From NCBI RefSeq assembly GCF_963678635.1, contig NC_087062.1, positions 5,136,193 to 5,200,192 on the forward strand: a stretch of 64,000 bases of DNA, given 5' to 3'. Position 1 is the first letter of the stretch. Each line of letters begins with the position of its first letter. Below, piece by piece: positions 33,532 to 44,206 of the stretch. This DNA comes from Symsagittifera roscoffensis. Its lineage: Eukaryota > Xenacoelomorpha > Acoela > Convolutidae. The notes beneath the pieces were generated by a model. It saw only the letters and a list, made by a program, of their open reading frames with translations. It was not told where the DNA came from and did no database searches. The position numbers and the translations under genes were made by a program.

Positions 33532-33832
33532 AGTTTTTATTTCATATTTGACAAGGAGTGATTAATTTCATTTTTGTCTGAGTTGAAGTTCATAAAATCA
33601 TCAATTTCAACCTGTTCACGTGATAGTACCCTGCCAAGACCCTTCTAGTTATTTTGGGTTTTCAATTTTGCAATAACATATTTTAAATTATGGATTAAAA
33701 TGGAGCCGCAAATCCTGCCAAAGTTAATTTGTATTTATTAAAAACCTGGTTGAGTACCAGAAAAAAAATATTTTGGTAAATATTCCACGTGCGTTGGGGT
33801 TTTATTAGCGGGTTATAAAATGAGTGGGCGTT

Positions 33833-34060
33833 GGGCTCTTTTTCCTTTTTCCTTCACCCCCCCCCCCCCCCCCCCCCCCACCTCACATCAGTATAGATTT
33901 CATGGTGTAAGGAGTAGTTTTACAAAGTTAATTATGAAGACCAAATATGTCTGGCACAGCCTAATTAGTCCGCATTTAAATTTTCATAACGTTCGGGCAA
34001 TGTGAACAGTTACTTTACTACTAAAAAACTGCAGATGGGGGGGGGGAAGGAAAAAGAGCC
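33833..34060 (+). mobile_element. Family C MITE, complete
   Basis: GGGCTCTTTTTCC start, GGAAAAAGAGCC end. The interior has CACCTCACATCAGTATAG, TTCATGGTGTAAGGAGTAG and CAGCCTAATTAGTCCGCAT. A long C run follows the left end and a G run precedes the right end. Confidence 0.75.
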
Positions 34061-34098
34061 CATAGTTAATACTAAAAATACTAATAAAGGAAAAGTTT

Positions 34099-34342
34099 GG
34101 CTCTTTTCCCTTTTCCCCACACCTCACATAAACATCAATTTTTTGGTTTAACGAGTGGTTTTACAAGGTTAGTAATCAATACTAAATATGTTTGTCATGG
34201 CCTAATTAGTCCGCATGCCAATTTTTGTGATAATTGGATGTTGTCACAATGAGCAGAAAAGTTACTCATAAAGCTTCGCGTGTGTGTGTGTGTGGGGGTG
34301 GGGGGTTGGGTGGGGTGGGAGTCGGGCGAACGGAAAAAGAGC
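34099..34342 (+). mobile_element. Family C MITE, complete
   Basis: GGCTCTTTTCCC start, GGAAAAAGAGC end. The interior is near-identical in order to 33833-34060 (CACCTCACATAAACATC, GGCCTAATTAGTCCGCATG), with a (GT)n/G-rich block before the right end. Confidence 0.75.
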
Positions 34343-34378
34343 TAAAGGTTCAAAAGGTTCGAGTTTGATTGAAATTGG

Positions 34379-34421
34379 GTCGTTTCAAAGATGTGTCGTT
34401 TCAAAGATGTGTCGTTTCAAA
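34379..34421. repeat. Tandem repeat, 18-bp unit, about 2.5 copies
   Basis: GTCGTTTCAAAGATGTGT repeated in tandem. Confidence 0.85.
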
Positions 34422-34929
34422 TATTATTCGAAGCCATAAATCCGACAAAATTTTAAAATCATTTTATGATTAAAAAAACAAATGAACAATGTGAACAGAA
34501 AAAAAACACTTTAAAAAAATTTGCAAGTGGGGGAGGGGGACGAAAAAAGAGTGGACGTCAAAACAGGGTTAATTGCTGTCGAATATCGAATGCTTCTTTT
34601 CCGCGAACAACTTTTCCACTCAGAAAAAGCAACTATAAAAACAAAAAGCAACAATAAAAACAAAAATTTCAAATGAGTGGGGGGGGGGGGTGTTGGAAAA
34701 TATCCGGAAAATGGTAGCCATAAAAAATTTTGAAAAAATATTGAGAAATTTGAGCAAAAACTGTGAAAACTGTTATTAGCAAACCTAGCAACCAATTTGT
34801 AGAAAAATGTCTTCGCAGTTTCAACCTATTTCAACTGTATTTCAACCTTACAAACAACAGTAAAACCTTCGATAATAACAGGAACACATTTCATTTCAAA
34901 GAACCAAATCAGTTCTTGGAACCAAATAT

Positions 34930-35135
34930 CTACTACCATATCAAGTTGTAACAAAAATATCAGCTCAGCACGGAGAACCACTTTTAAGTACCTATGGTTA
35001 AGACTTACATGCAAACCAATTTATGGTATTTGAAGAGCTGGAAAAAATCTTAGCACCATCGAGCAACAAGCACGGAGTAATCTGGGATTCGAACCCACGA
35101 CCTTTCGACTGAGAGGCTGATGGATCCCATGCTTT
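34930..35135 (-). repeat. tRNA-derived SINE remnant
   Basis: On the minus strand, GGTCGTGGGTTCGAATCCCA is a canonical polymerase III B box / T-arm, preceded by an anticodon-arm-like CCTCTCAGTCGAAAGG. The D arm is diverged and a non-tRNA body follows (GGTGCTAAGATTTTTT, CATAAATTGGTTTGCATG). The full tRNA fold is absent, so this is a SINE copy rather than a tRNA gene. The 3' limit is uncertain. Confidence 0.65.
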
Positions 35136-35734
35136 TGGAAGATCAAGTAAAACTGTAACTGTTCTAGAACATTCTAGAATGGGAGTAAAATTTAGAGGGG
35201 AAACTGACGATTACCATACTAAATAATGCTTATCATAACAAATCACTTCACCTCTGATTCTAAATCAATCTATATCGATAAGCGCCCAAAATCTTTGCCC
35301 TTTATTTCAATTGCTTTCAAAAGCTGTTTTTGACGTCAAAGGCTTATTCTTCTGTTTTTTTTGGTTTATTTTTTTTTTTGCAAAAATGGAAGTTAATTTT
35401 TTTAAGGAGTGCTGTAGATGAGTTATGACTGACATTTAATTCAACATCTTCTAATTATTTACAGTGACAGGCCTTTTATTCTGTAGCAACAAATCAACGT
35501 GTACAAAATTGAATGAGTTATCATTTGACTGTCTTCTTAGAAATCAGTTCAACTCAATCATCAAGCGAAAAAACTGCGATCACGAGAATTTGGGTTGATA
35601 GAAGGCTCATATTGAATGGGTACTTTCTAGGGAACCTTTCAAATTTAGTAATACTTACGATTGCGAGAAATTGGATATTAGAGGCTCATTAAAGGGTTAG
35701 TTTCTAAGAAAATACTTCAATTTTAGAAGATTTT

Positions 35735-36404
35735 TTTTTCATGTGCGTCTGGCTAAATTATTTTTCCAATTAGTGTCGTTTTTCGGCTTGGTGTGATAAA
35801 GGAATCTTAGCGAAAAAAAAGAGCTTAAGCATTTTCGTCAGTCATGTAAAATATAAAAATTGGAACACAATTTTTGAAGACAAATAACAAGAAAAACAAA
35901 AAAATAAAAAAAGAATTAATTTTTCCAAAATAATTTTTCAAAATTTTTCTTCACATTTTTGAAGCTTTTGATCATTCAGATGAAGCTAAAAACTCCAAAT
36001 ACTAACTTCATTAGAGTAAAACTAAATTTGCAAGGCTTGAATTAAGCATAAATAAGCGGGAAAATTTTGATTCACGACTGAAAGGGCTTTAAAATGATAT
36101 ACCCAGTCCAATGATTATTTGTGGTAGCTGATTTTGCGAGGAAAACAAAAAAGACTGCTCGCTTGAGTTAAGACAAAAAATCAAAAATTTCAAACCGCTT
36201 TTTCTTAACACTGGGAAAACTTTTCGAAAATTTTTTGAGGTGGTCCGAATCGCGACTGAAAAGTCTTTAATATGATATATCACTCAACCCTGTACGATGA
36301 TTATTTGTGGTAGCTGATTTTGCGTAGAAAACGAAAAGAAGAAAAAAAACTAACACACACTCGAATTAAAAACTCCTCCCCATTTTCAATGGTCTGAACA
36401 ATAA
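35735..36404 (-). mobile_element. Family E element, 3' hairpin lost
   Basis: The 5' end CTTTTATTGTTCAGACC on the minus strand is at about 36404; the interior has CAGCTACCACAAATAATCAT and GTGTCGTTTTTCGGC. A second partial copy of the AGCTGATTTTGCGAGG segment near 36126 shows an internal rearrangement. Confidence 0.5.
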
Positions 36405-37048
36405 AAGTATAAATTTGGCACACTAAACATTTTTCTAAGCATTTTACAAAACGCAATTTTTCTTGCATTGAAATTATTTGTTACCCATTAATATTAAAAA
36501 TAAAACTATCAAAATTTTTTTAGTTTTGCTTCATATTTTTGTTTTTGGAGCAGAAACCGAAACTTTTCTTAAAATTAAACACTCAGTGTCAACCACAGCG
36601 GCAAAAACTTTGCAGAATAACTGCATTGAAAAATCACCATCAAAGCTAAAACATAAAATTTGCGCAGATGTGTATTAGAAAAACTAAATTCCAACTAGTT
36701 TGTAATTCAAAATTGTAACCTATTATAACTAAAACCTTATAGCCTTATAACTAAAAATTTTACTTATATAAACTGTATGTTTGAAAATTAGCTGTTTCTT
36801 GAAAAATTTAAATTTTTATCTCAAAACATAGCCAAACGGTTGTTGAATAAAAGTCAAAGAACACAAGGAAACGAAAAAAAAATTGACAGTTTTTTTGCAA
36901 AAAATTTAATTTAGGTATTTCAAAGTTAGAAAAGGTGTAGTTAAAGCTCTCCCAATTAAAAAACTAATTTATGATTGAAAAGTTAGACATATGTCTTAGA
37001 AAATAGACATAATGTTTCAGACACAAGAACAAAAAAAAAACACAATTA

Positions 37049-37640
37049 TTGTTCCGACCATTGAAAATGGGGAGAAACTTTGTATTTGGATGTTTTTTTC
37101 TTTGTTTTCTATTCACAATTTTTAGTCGGAATGGCTCAGATGATAAATTCTTTAAAAACATTTTCGTTGTGACTTGAAAGACATTCAAAAATTTACAAGG
37201 ACATCTTCCGTTGTCGAGAAAGATTTTTTAGGTTAATTTTTTTTGCTCTCCGTTCAAAATAATCTCAAATAAAAACTGGAGTGATTCAAATAATAAATCA
37301 TACAAAAACCTTTTCCGTCATAATGTGTACAACTTTTAAAAAATTGTCTCGGTTTTGAGAAAAACTGGTTTGAAACTTTTGAGATTTAGTCTATTTTAGA
37401 GCAAGTGACCCGATCGAGTAAAGTTTTTTATACAAAAATTAGTCCTCCTTTAGACTGGTAAAATTTAGTTTCACTGAAAAAATTTGTTTTGAAAGCTTCA
37501 AGTAGCACTTCACTGGAAATAAAAAAAAATTTTATGAAAAAATGAAAATATAAAAAAATCTAGAAAAATAATAGGAAATAGTTTTTTTCGTATTTTTTCA
37601 TTTGGTGAAAACAAAAAAAAATGTCGTCGCTTATGCTCAC
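37049..37640 (+). mobile_element. Family E element, partial
   Basis: TTGTTCCGACCATTGAAAAT at the 5' end, then the ACTTTGTATTTGG and GTCTCGGTTTTGAG landmarks. The 3' end is not clear before the next, oppositely oriented copy begins. Confidence 0.5.
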
Positions 37641-37700
37641 TTCATTAACTTTCTATGCTTTTATTTAGTTTTGGTGCCACACTGCGCACAAAAAAGCAAG

Positions 37701-38276
37701 GATAGCCGGTTACTGTGCAAGAAGCACAGAATGTTCCGACCACAGTCTTAAAAAAACACAAATATGTTTTCTCAAACTGGTGTCGTTTTTTCTGCATGTT
37801 GTGATAGAAAAATCAGAACGAAACAATAAAACTTAGGCATATTCGAGAGTCATAGTAAAATAGGTCAATTGGAAAACATTTTTTATTGCGGAATTGTTTT
37901 GAATATTCAAGTTTTTGATTCCCAAAATAGCGCTGAAAAACTCTAAAAACTACCTTACTTGAGTAAAATTATATTTTCAAGGCTTAAATTAAGCCTAAAT
38001 AGGCTATTATAATTACTAGCTACCTTACTAATTAGCTCGAAGTTTGACCGAAAATCAAAAACTTCAAACCGGTTTTTCTCGACACTGAACTTTTTTGAAA
38101 TTTTGAAGGTTAATTCGCATTACGATTGAAAGTGCTTTAATATGATACATCACATCAGTCAACCCTGTCCGATGATTATTTGTGGTAACTGATTTTGCGT
38201 GGAAACAAAAAGTTGAAAAAACAAACTAAACACACCAGAATACAAAGCTCCTCCCCATTTTCAATGGTCGGAACAA
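37701..38276 (-). mobile_element. Family E Helentron-like element, best copy
   Basis: Minus-strand 5' end TTATTGTTCCGACCATTG at 38276; 3' end TGTGGTCGGAACATT followed by a 6-bp hairpin (CTGTGC / GCACAG) and TAACCGGC at 37701. The inner inverse repeat is TGTTCCGACCA, where family A has TGTTCCGACT. Confidence 0.7.
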
Positions 38277-38324
38277 TAATGAAAAATAAACTACTAAATG
38301 TGTAGTTTTTTTTATAAGTGTGCT

Positions 38325-38375
38325 CGGAACATTCTGTGTTGCTTGCACAGCAACTATCTTTGTTGTTTTGTTTTC
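38325..38375 (+). mobile_element. Family E 3' end fragment
   Basis: GCTCGGAACATTCTGTGTTG, then CTTGCACAGCAAC: the terminal hairpin and inner repeat only. Confidence 0.5.
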
Positions 38376-38504
38376 ATATTGTATGATAACTTGAAATTTG
38401 TCAAAATGTCAAATTTGTCAAATTTGGCTTGGCGTTGAACTTCAAGCTTCTAATCGTTCTAGAACATTCTAGAAAGTGGGCATGAATAATTAAAACAGAC
38501 TTAC

Positions 38505-38711
38505 ATGTGCCCCCTCCAGTTCCTGTATGGCTCGAGGGTCCATGATGTGAGCGTCCATGACTGGTGTATGAGTGACTGGTCTGCATGTTGGCCACTATCT
38601 TCCGTCTCTCCCGACTGCTGCTCCTGATCTTCAAGCCGATGGCCACGTAGCAGAACAGGATGATCCCGCCCGGAATGATATACGCCACTGTGTACTGCAC
38701 CATCAGCATCA
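38505..38711 (-). CDS. GPCR exon 3: TM5 and His/Ser-rich ICL3
   Basis: Completes codon 197 (A|TG, Met) and codes to residue 265 plus one base. TM5 carries AYIIPGGIILFCYVAIGLKI, with P210 (5.50) and Y218 (5.58) in the usual spacing. A basic stretch, SRERRKIV, follows, then a His/Ser/Gly-rich third intracellular loop (SHGRSHHGPSSHTG) with many possible phosphorylation sites. The acceptor reads TTCTTTTACTATAG|TG and the donor ACAT|GTAAGT (phase 1). A complete MITE (family D) begins only 31 bp upstream of the AG. Confidence 0.9.
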
Positions 38712-38744
38712 CTATAGTAAAAGAATAATCATAATCAACAAATA

Positions 38745-38958
38745 GGCTCTTTTCCAGTTTCCCCCCTTTCAAATTACAATTTGAAAAGCTTATTTAACCT
38801 TGTCATAATGCAATGAAATTTGGCGTGGTGAACAAATCGACAACTGTGAACAGATTTGTTCTTCATACTTTACAGCGTAACATCACGCATTCAGTAATAA
38901 CACGTAAACAAACATAAAACTCGGTATTTTAAAAGGGGGGGGGGACTGGAAAAGAGCC
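38745..38958 (-). mobile_element. Family D MITE next to the exon 3 acceptor
   Basis: GGCTCTTTTCCAGTTTCCCC start and GGACTGGAAAAGAGCC end, flanked by AACAAATA and AACGAATA (7 of 8). The interior matches 33108-33322 inverted. The element ends 31 bp from the AG of GPCR exon 3. Confidence 0.8.
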
Positions 38959-40357
38959 AACGAATAATTAAATGAACTCTTTTTTATAAGTTGAAAAAGT
39001 TGAAAATGTTTTTAAAAGTCTATCATCAAGCATAGCCAACAGACGGTTGAAAAAGAGTCCAAGATTGCAAGGAAGCAGAAAAAATAACATTGGTTTGCGT
39101 TTCGCAAAACTTTAAGTTTTCGAATTTCAAAGATTTTTTAAATTTTAATAACAACTTATGATCGACTTTTTTTTGATAAGATTGAGAGAAATTTGGATCA
39201 ATAAGTAAAGTTATTATTTTTCAAGCAAATCTAAAAATTTAAATTCTCATTTGAAAACAAGAAATTTATTAAGTTTTTCGGACTTTTACACTTTTGCTGT
39301 TCGATAGCGGAGTTACCCTTGCCACAAAAAATGAACTGAACTTAAAAAAAATCAAATGTCAAACAGCGAAAAATCAAATTTGAGCTAAAACAAGTTTTGA
39401 GAATTTTCCTGGAAAATAACTAATCATCAAGACCCATTTATACTGGGCGACCTTGAAAACGTAATAGCAAAACTTTGATGAGTCGAAAATTTTTCAAGAT
39501 GATTTTTTCGAACTTTAAAAAGCGACAATAGCAAAAATAGCAACAGAATTTGGTTCATCGAGTTTTCGCTGCTGCGATTTCATTGTGGCCAAGGATATAA
39601 AAGCCCAGTGCCATTGACCTTTAATAACAGAAGAACTAATTTTTATAAAATAAATTAAGTAAATAGTCACATAATCCCATTTTAGAATAACATCAAAATG
39701 ACTAGAATGGGATTATGTGATTACTTTTGCAACTCGTCTTCGTTTTCTTTTCTATTAATTACGCCCAACAAAATGCCATTAGGTATTAGAATCTCCTTAA
39801 ATGTCATCGTTCTCAGCAAAAAAGGAAAATAGTAGCTAGATTCAGTTGGCACATGTTTAAACACTAATTCAGTTCTTTGCACGGGTAGGTTGTTGGTATT
39901 AAGCACCGTAGGGATAGTTAAAACGACAGTTAAAACTCAACAAATTTTTTTCTTTTTTTTTCGGGAGATCTCGGAAAACCAATTTGATGGATTGCCAAAT
40001 TTAAAAAAAATTTGAAAATTAAAAAAAAAAATTTAAAACCTAAAAAATTGCCAAATTTAAAAAAATTTCGAATATCTGCCCGTTGTAATCAGTTGAAAAA
40101 AAAATAGTTTTGCTCAATTTTTCAATTTAAATTGAAAAAACAATCAAGTCCAGCTCTCTATCAGAGACCGATTAGATATAGTCGGGGCTGGTTGAGGTGA
40201 ACTTGGTTGAGGTGCTTACTTTTTTTCAGGAACCTGAACATTTTACAACCCAAAGAGTTGAATTAACAAAAAATTCTCTAAAGGCGCCTCCGACAAAAAT
40301 ATAGAAGATAATCGTTGAATTAGAAGAAAAAAGTCCCTTACCTATTTTGTTTTTTTT

Positions 40358-40391
40358 TTCTTATGGAGGGAGCGTGTGAGTATCTAGCCAT
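40358..40391 (-). repeat. Intronic copy of the last 34 bases of GPCR exon 2
   Basis: Matches 40438-40471 at 29 of 34 positions, offset 80 bp, same orientation. The GT donor that follows the exon copy is replaced by an A run here. Confidence 0.75.
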
Positions 40392-40437
40392 AATAAATTA
40401 TAGTTATTATCATTTATTACTTATTATTATAACTAAC

Positions 40438-40708
40438 TTCTTATGAAGTGAATGTGTGAGTATCTGGCCATGCATGAGCTGAATCCGACAATCCACTGGA
40501 TCTCCGCCGCTTGGGTCCACATGATGACAAACAGACCCATCAGAACCAGCCAGTACCCGCCTAGGAGACAGAACAGGATTTTGCCCAGTCGCCCCCCTCG
40601 GCAGTGATAGTAGAGTGGCCTTGTTATGGCCATGACCCGGTCCACTGCTGCCATCATTATGGTCGTGGACTGCACGCCATACAAGAAGTTGTTGGTGAAG
40701 AATTGCAG
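40438..40708 (-). CDS. GPCR exon 2: TM3, DRV motif, TM4, ECL2
   Basis: Codes residues 107-196 plus the first base of codon 197. The acceptor is a good pyrimidine tract ending TTTCAG|CTG in phase 0. TM3 ends in AAVDRVMAITRPLYY: D129-R130 are kept but Tyr of DRY is Val, and the ITRPLYY segment is typical of class A ICL2. W159 is W4.50 in TM4. ECL2 carries C185, the likely disulfide partner of C105. The donor is AA|GTTAGT, in phase 1; reading through it meets a TAG at once. A degenerate copy of the last 34 bases of this exon lies 80 bp downstream in the intron. Confidence 0.9.
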
Positions 40709-42399
40709 CTGAAATGAAAGTGGAAATATTTTGCTCTGAACTTTTTCTGCAGAAATCAACTCTACAATTCCAAACGCAGGGAAGAAAACAAAGAAAAAAA
40801 TGCGCTGATAAACGTTTAAGGCGCCGGTTGACTCACATGATAGCTGAACCTTTTATCGTACCACAACAAGCATATTTCATTCTAAGACTAATTCGATATT
40901 TCGAAAATTTGACCGACAGGAAAAAGAGTATTGGCACGAGGATTCTGCCTTTAAAATGTTTCTTTTTCAAGATTAACAAAAAAGTTTTTTTCCTGATTAT
41001 TTAGAAAAAACTATCCATTTCAATTTTTAAAATATTGAGTTACGAAGTCTTAATAACAAGTGACAGTTCACGTGACCACCCATACCACGTGATCAAAAAC
41101 ACGTGACCACTCATGTTCTAACTTGAGGAGCATAGGGTTTTTGCACCGAAAACCAAGCATCAACTACGTAAGATTGCGTACTTAAATTGCATATCTTAAG
41201 TCATAAAAGCAACAAGAGTAGCCGGTCGCTGGATGAATACTAAAAAAAGTGGCGTCTACTAAAAATGTGACATCTATCTATAAAATACACAAATAATAAT
41301 AAAATATAGAGTTTTTTAATTAAATGATTTTAAAACATATTTTGTAATCCATTTACTACCAGAAAAACGAAAAAAACTTCTTCGTAGAAGGAAGTTTAAC
41401 ACTGAATGATTATTTTTATTCTCATTTTGACTTTGGTTGGAGAAAAAATAACAGCTGTTTTCTTGACACCGAAAATTTTCTGAGATAGATTATTTGGATC
41501 GGAAAAACAAACGTGTAAAATCTTTCCTTATTTTGCCTCATTCTAACCCGTATGGAATTTTTCAGCTAATTAAAAAAAATAGAGAACATTTTTCACTCTG
41601 TTTCATAGTTTTTTTGATAGTCACTAGTCACTCTTTGATAGTGATCCGAACAGAAAAATCATTCTTATCAACTCGGAGTACTCCTTTATGCCTATGCTCA
41701 TTCCAATTTTATTGATTCCTATTCAAAAACATTGTTTGGAAGAAGCGTACAATTAAAGTCTTCGTGAAATAATTGAAGTGGAAGTATTCGATTGAAAGAA
41801 ATTTTTTCGACAACTTAGTCGATTTTCTTCCGTCGCCGATACTCAATTAATTGGAACCTTAGAAAATAGACAAAATGGAGTTTTCTTAAATACCCCTGCG
41901 GCGCAGAAAGTTTTCAGGAAAATTTTTGTGTAAATTTTCAGGAGAAGGTCGAAAAATTGATTTTATTGACCTAAAAAATCAAAACAAGATTTTTATAAAT
42001 TTTTTGAAAATCCGCCAGCCATACCCCCCTCCCCCCAACCCAAGGAGAAAATCCTAGATTTCATCCTGGTTTGAATATAGTTCAGTTTGAAATTAAATTA
42101 AAATAGGAAATCAAAAAACCGGATCAGAAAATCATATTTCTACTTATATTTTGCGAAATCCAATTTAACAAGCTATATTTGCTCGCTGCGGAACACGCAA
42201 CAAAACAAATGTGACACAAAAATTTACATTTCAGATATTTGTACGCGGAATTCTCGTAATTTTTGTTAGTGGAATCCACTTACATTTTGGAACATGTTTA
42301 ATGACTTGTCTCTGGAATCCTGGAACATGCAGACACAAAATTGTGCGCCTATCCAGTACACATTTTGGACTCGTAATGATGTTCAAATAGCAAACTAAC
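40709..42399 (-). other. GPCR intron 1
   Basis: Phase 0, GTTAGT...TTTCAG, 1.7 kb. It holds an F1 hAT-like fragment at about 41880-42069 and AT-rich unique sequence otherwise. No further exon was recognised. Confidence 0.85.
41880..42069 (-). mobile_element. F1 hAT-like fragment, right half
   Basis: GCGGCGCAGAAAGTTTTC, GAAAATCCGCCAGCC and GAGAAAATCCTAGATTTC plus ATCCTGG correspond to the right half of F1 in reverse orientation. Confidence 0.5.
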
Positions 42400-42717
42400 C
42401 TGACAAAATATTCCAAAAGGCTGCAAATCTTTGTCAAAAATCTTCCCCCCGAGCTCGCCAATGCTGTATCCCTGGTCAAACAACGCAATCAAAATATCCA
42501 CAGAAGATAGAACAAGCATCAGGAATCCAGGGGTTCGGTGGAGTTTCGGGGTTCGGAAGATGACCAGAAGAACTATACTGCTGCTGATTAGAACCAGAAT
42601 AGCTACTGGAAGCAGAAACGAAACTTCCGCTATATTTAACCACAGAGGCGAGTGAGTTAGCGGCGACGAACCGCCACCAGTAGTGCTGTCAGTATCGTTC
42701 GTAGTTTCGTTCGTCAT
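42400..42717 (-). CDS. GPCR exon 1: N-terminus, TM1, TM2, start of TM3
   Basis: Codes residues 1-106. The extracellular N-terminus has two sequons, N3-E-T and N7-D-T, and a Gly/Ser/Thr-rich linker; no signal peptide is apparent, as is usual for class A. TM1 is roughly 30-54 and lacks the GN1.50 motif (SSSIVLLVIF is found instead). The loop RTPKLHRTPG leads into TM2 with LSSVDILIAL, where D74 is the conserved D2.50. C105 is the TM3 disulfide cysteine (3.25). The exon ends CAG|GTTAGT in phase 0. The start is the first ATG, after an A-rich stretch; an upstream non-coding exon cannot be excluded. Confidence 0.88.
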
Positions 42718-44206
42718 TTTTTTTCTCGTTGTTTTTTGAGTTATTCAACAAAGTTTGTTCACGTTTTTTCAATAACTAGCCATGATAATTTGATCAAATT
42801 GTGAATTAAATTTGGATCAGATTTCCCGCAAGCAAATTATTCAATTTTATATTGTAAAAACAGTGAATTAGAAATGTATAAGGGTAATCACGATGATAAA
42901 TAATGATAATTTGGGCTTTCGCTCATCCGCTTGGCTCATAATTCATCGATCAATTTGCAAATTCGTCAATTAGCGCCAGTCTAAACACAACGTCAATAGT
43001 AATTTTGATGAGAAGAACAACTGAAAACTGAAGGAAAGAAAAAAATTTAAATCAGAAAATAGATTACAACTTGATGGTACGTTGTCGGAATTTATCAAAA
43101 AAGAAGAAAAACTAAATTCATCCAATAGAATTTGAATACAGTAGAGATTAAAAATGCGGCAGCTAGACAAATAGCACAAATACAACTGCGATAAGCTGAG
43201 CATCCTGTATAAAAAAGTCAATTATCCTCCCGACTTGAATTTGTTGTCGATATTATTTCAGGCGTGATTGAAAAATGTAGTCGGGAAAAGATTGATTGTT
43301 TTTTGAAAAAGTAACTGGATATCCGGTACTTAATAAATAGAGATTTTTCGTTCGAAAACGAATGTTCGAGCATCAACCTTAGGAAAACGTCAGAATAGTT
43401 CAAAATAGCTCATAACCAACTGCGAGAAATGTTTCGTAAAAAATGTACCAAGAAAAAGAAGTTGCGAAGGCTTTAAAGTTTCAGAAGGAAAATTTTTCCC
43501 TCTATTTTCGAGTGACTTAATCAAATTTTTGAGCGCACTCATAAATACATTGCTGTCCAAACTTTTTCTCCTTTCTTTCTAATTTTCTAAAAAAAACGCA
43601 AGAATTGAGAAACAAAACGTATAACGTCACAAACCTTTTCTGAATTGAAACGTGACAATAAGCTTACTAAAAAAACTGACCTATTTTCTTGTAGTTCTTT
43701 TTCTAAGACCAAAATAAATCTTTAAACAGAAAAATTAGTTTTCGGTCCTTTTAAATTAGTTTGTACTCAACCCAAAGGCCTATCTCGAACAATCTTTTTA
43801 TGTTGGGCACTGAACATTTCGGTTTAGCTCTATGAAAATCCAATCACAAAATGAGCACCTTATATCGGGAGTGAAGCATTCTGCAAGCACATTGCGACAA
43901 ATTTGGTTTTTTTGCAAAATGTTTATTTTCGAAAAAATGTTTAAGCTAGATTTTTTTATCAATGAGCTAGATTTTTTATCAGTTATCTTAAGCATAGCCT
44001 GGGCCAAGTTACTCGACTTATGTTTCAATTTTTGCGCTAGAAATTTTGGATGTTTCAAGCGTCCTAAACAAAAATACATTTTATTTGAATTTGTTGACCA
44101 AATAATGTTAAGTTTCGATTTTTCGAACCAAAGAAAAGAAACTCCCGACTCTGATCTGCCCAAAACCGATCTTTTTGGACCGGCTTGACCAAATATAGGT
44201 GTATAC
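42718..44206. other. Upstream flank of the GPCR
   Basis: AT-rich; presumably holds the promoter and any 5' UTR, but no TATA box or initiator can be singled out. Opposing open frames at 43798-44188 have no recognisable product. Confidence 0.4.

Larger units (their letters stand above)
20298..38504 (-). other. GPCR intron 3 (18.2 kb)
   Basis: Phase 1, GTAAGT...TTGCAG. It separates ICL3 within the gene and is the main repository of mobile elements here: families A, E, F1, C and D, a SINE remnant, microsatellites and homopolymer runs. Stretches such as 20960-23860 and 26900-28120 are AT-rich and show no coding exon that I could support. Confidence 0.8.
38712..40437 (-). other. GPCR intron 2
   Basis: Phase 1, GTTAGT...ACTATAG, 1.7 kb. 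It contains a degenerate copy of the end of exon 2 (40358-40391), a strong unused donor-like site (ATAG|GTAAGG) near 40342, and a complete family D MITE at 38745-38958 beside the acceptor. The rest is AT-rich. Confidence 0.85.
11105..42717 (-). other. Gene span: six-exon class A GPCR
   Basis: Six minus-strand exons join into one open frame of 1353 nt (450 residues plus stop). Splice donors are GTTAGT, GTTAGT, GTAAGT, GTAAGA and GTAAAC; every acceptor is AG, and intron phases are 0, 1, 1, 0, 2. Every split codon joins correctly, which chance ORFs would not do. Residue spacing fits the rhodopsin family: C105 (3.25) lies 24 residues before D129 (3.49), and P210 (5.50) lies 8 before Y218 (5.58). 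Family knowledge says such proteins sit in the plasma membrane and signal through heterotrimeric G proteins. The ligand and subfamily cannot be assigned by eye. Introns are 1.7, 1.7, 18.2, 1.0 and 7.6 kb and packed with transposons. Confidence 0.9.

Noticed and set aside
35041-35120. Functional tRNA gene on the minus strand
   Set aside because: Only the T arm/B box is canonical; the D arm and acceptor stem do not form, and a SINE-like body follows.
43798-44188. Opposing 118-121 residue frames
   Set aside because: Both strands are open in AT-rich DNA, with no motif, no splice sites and no link to the GPCR exons.
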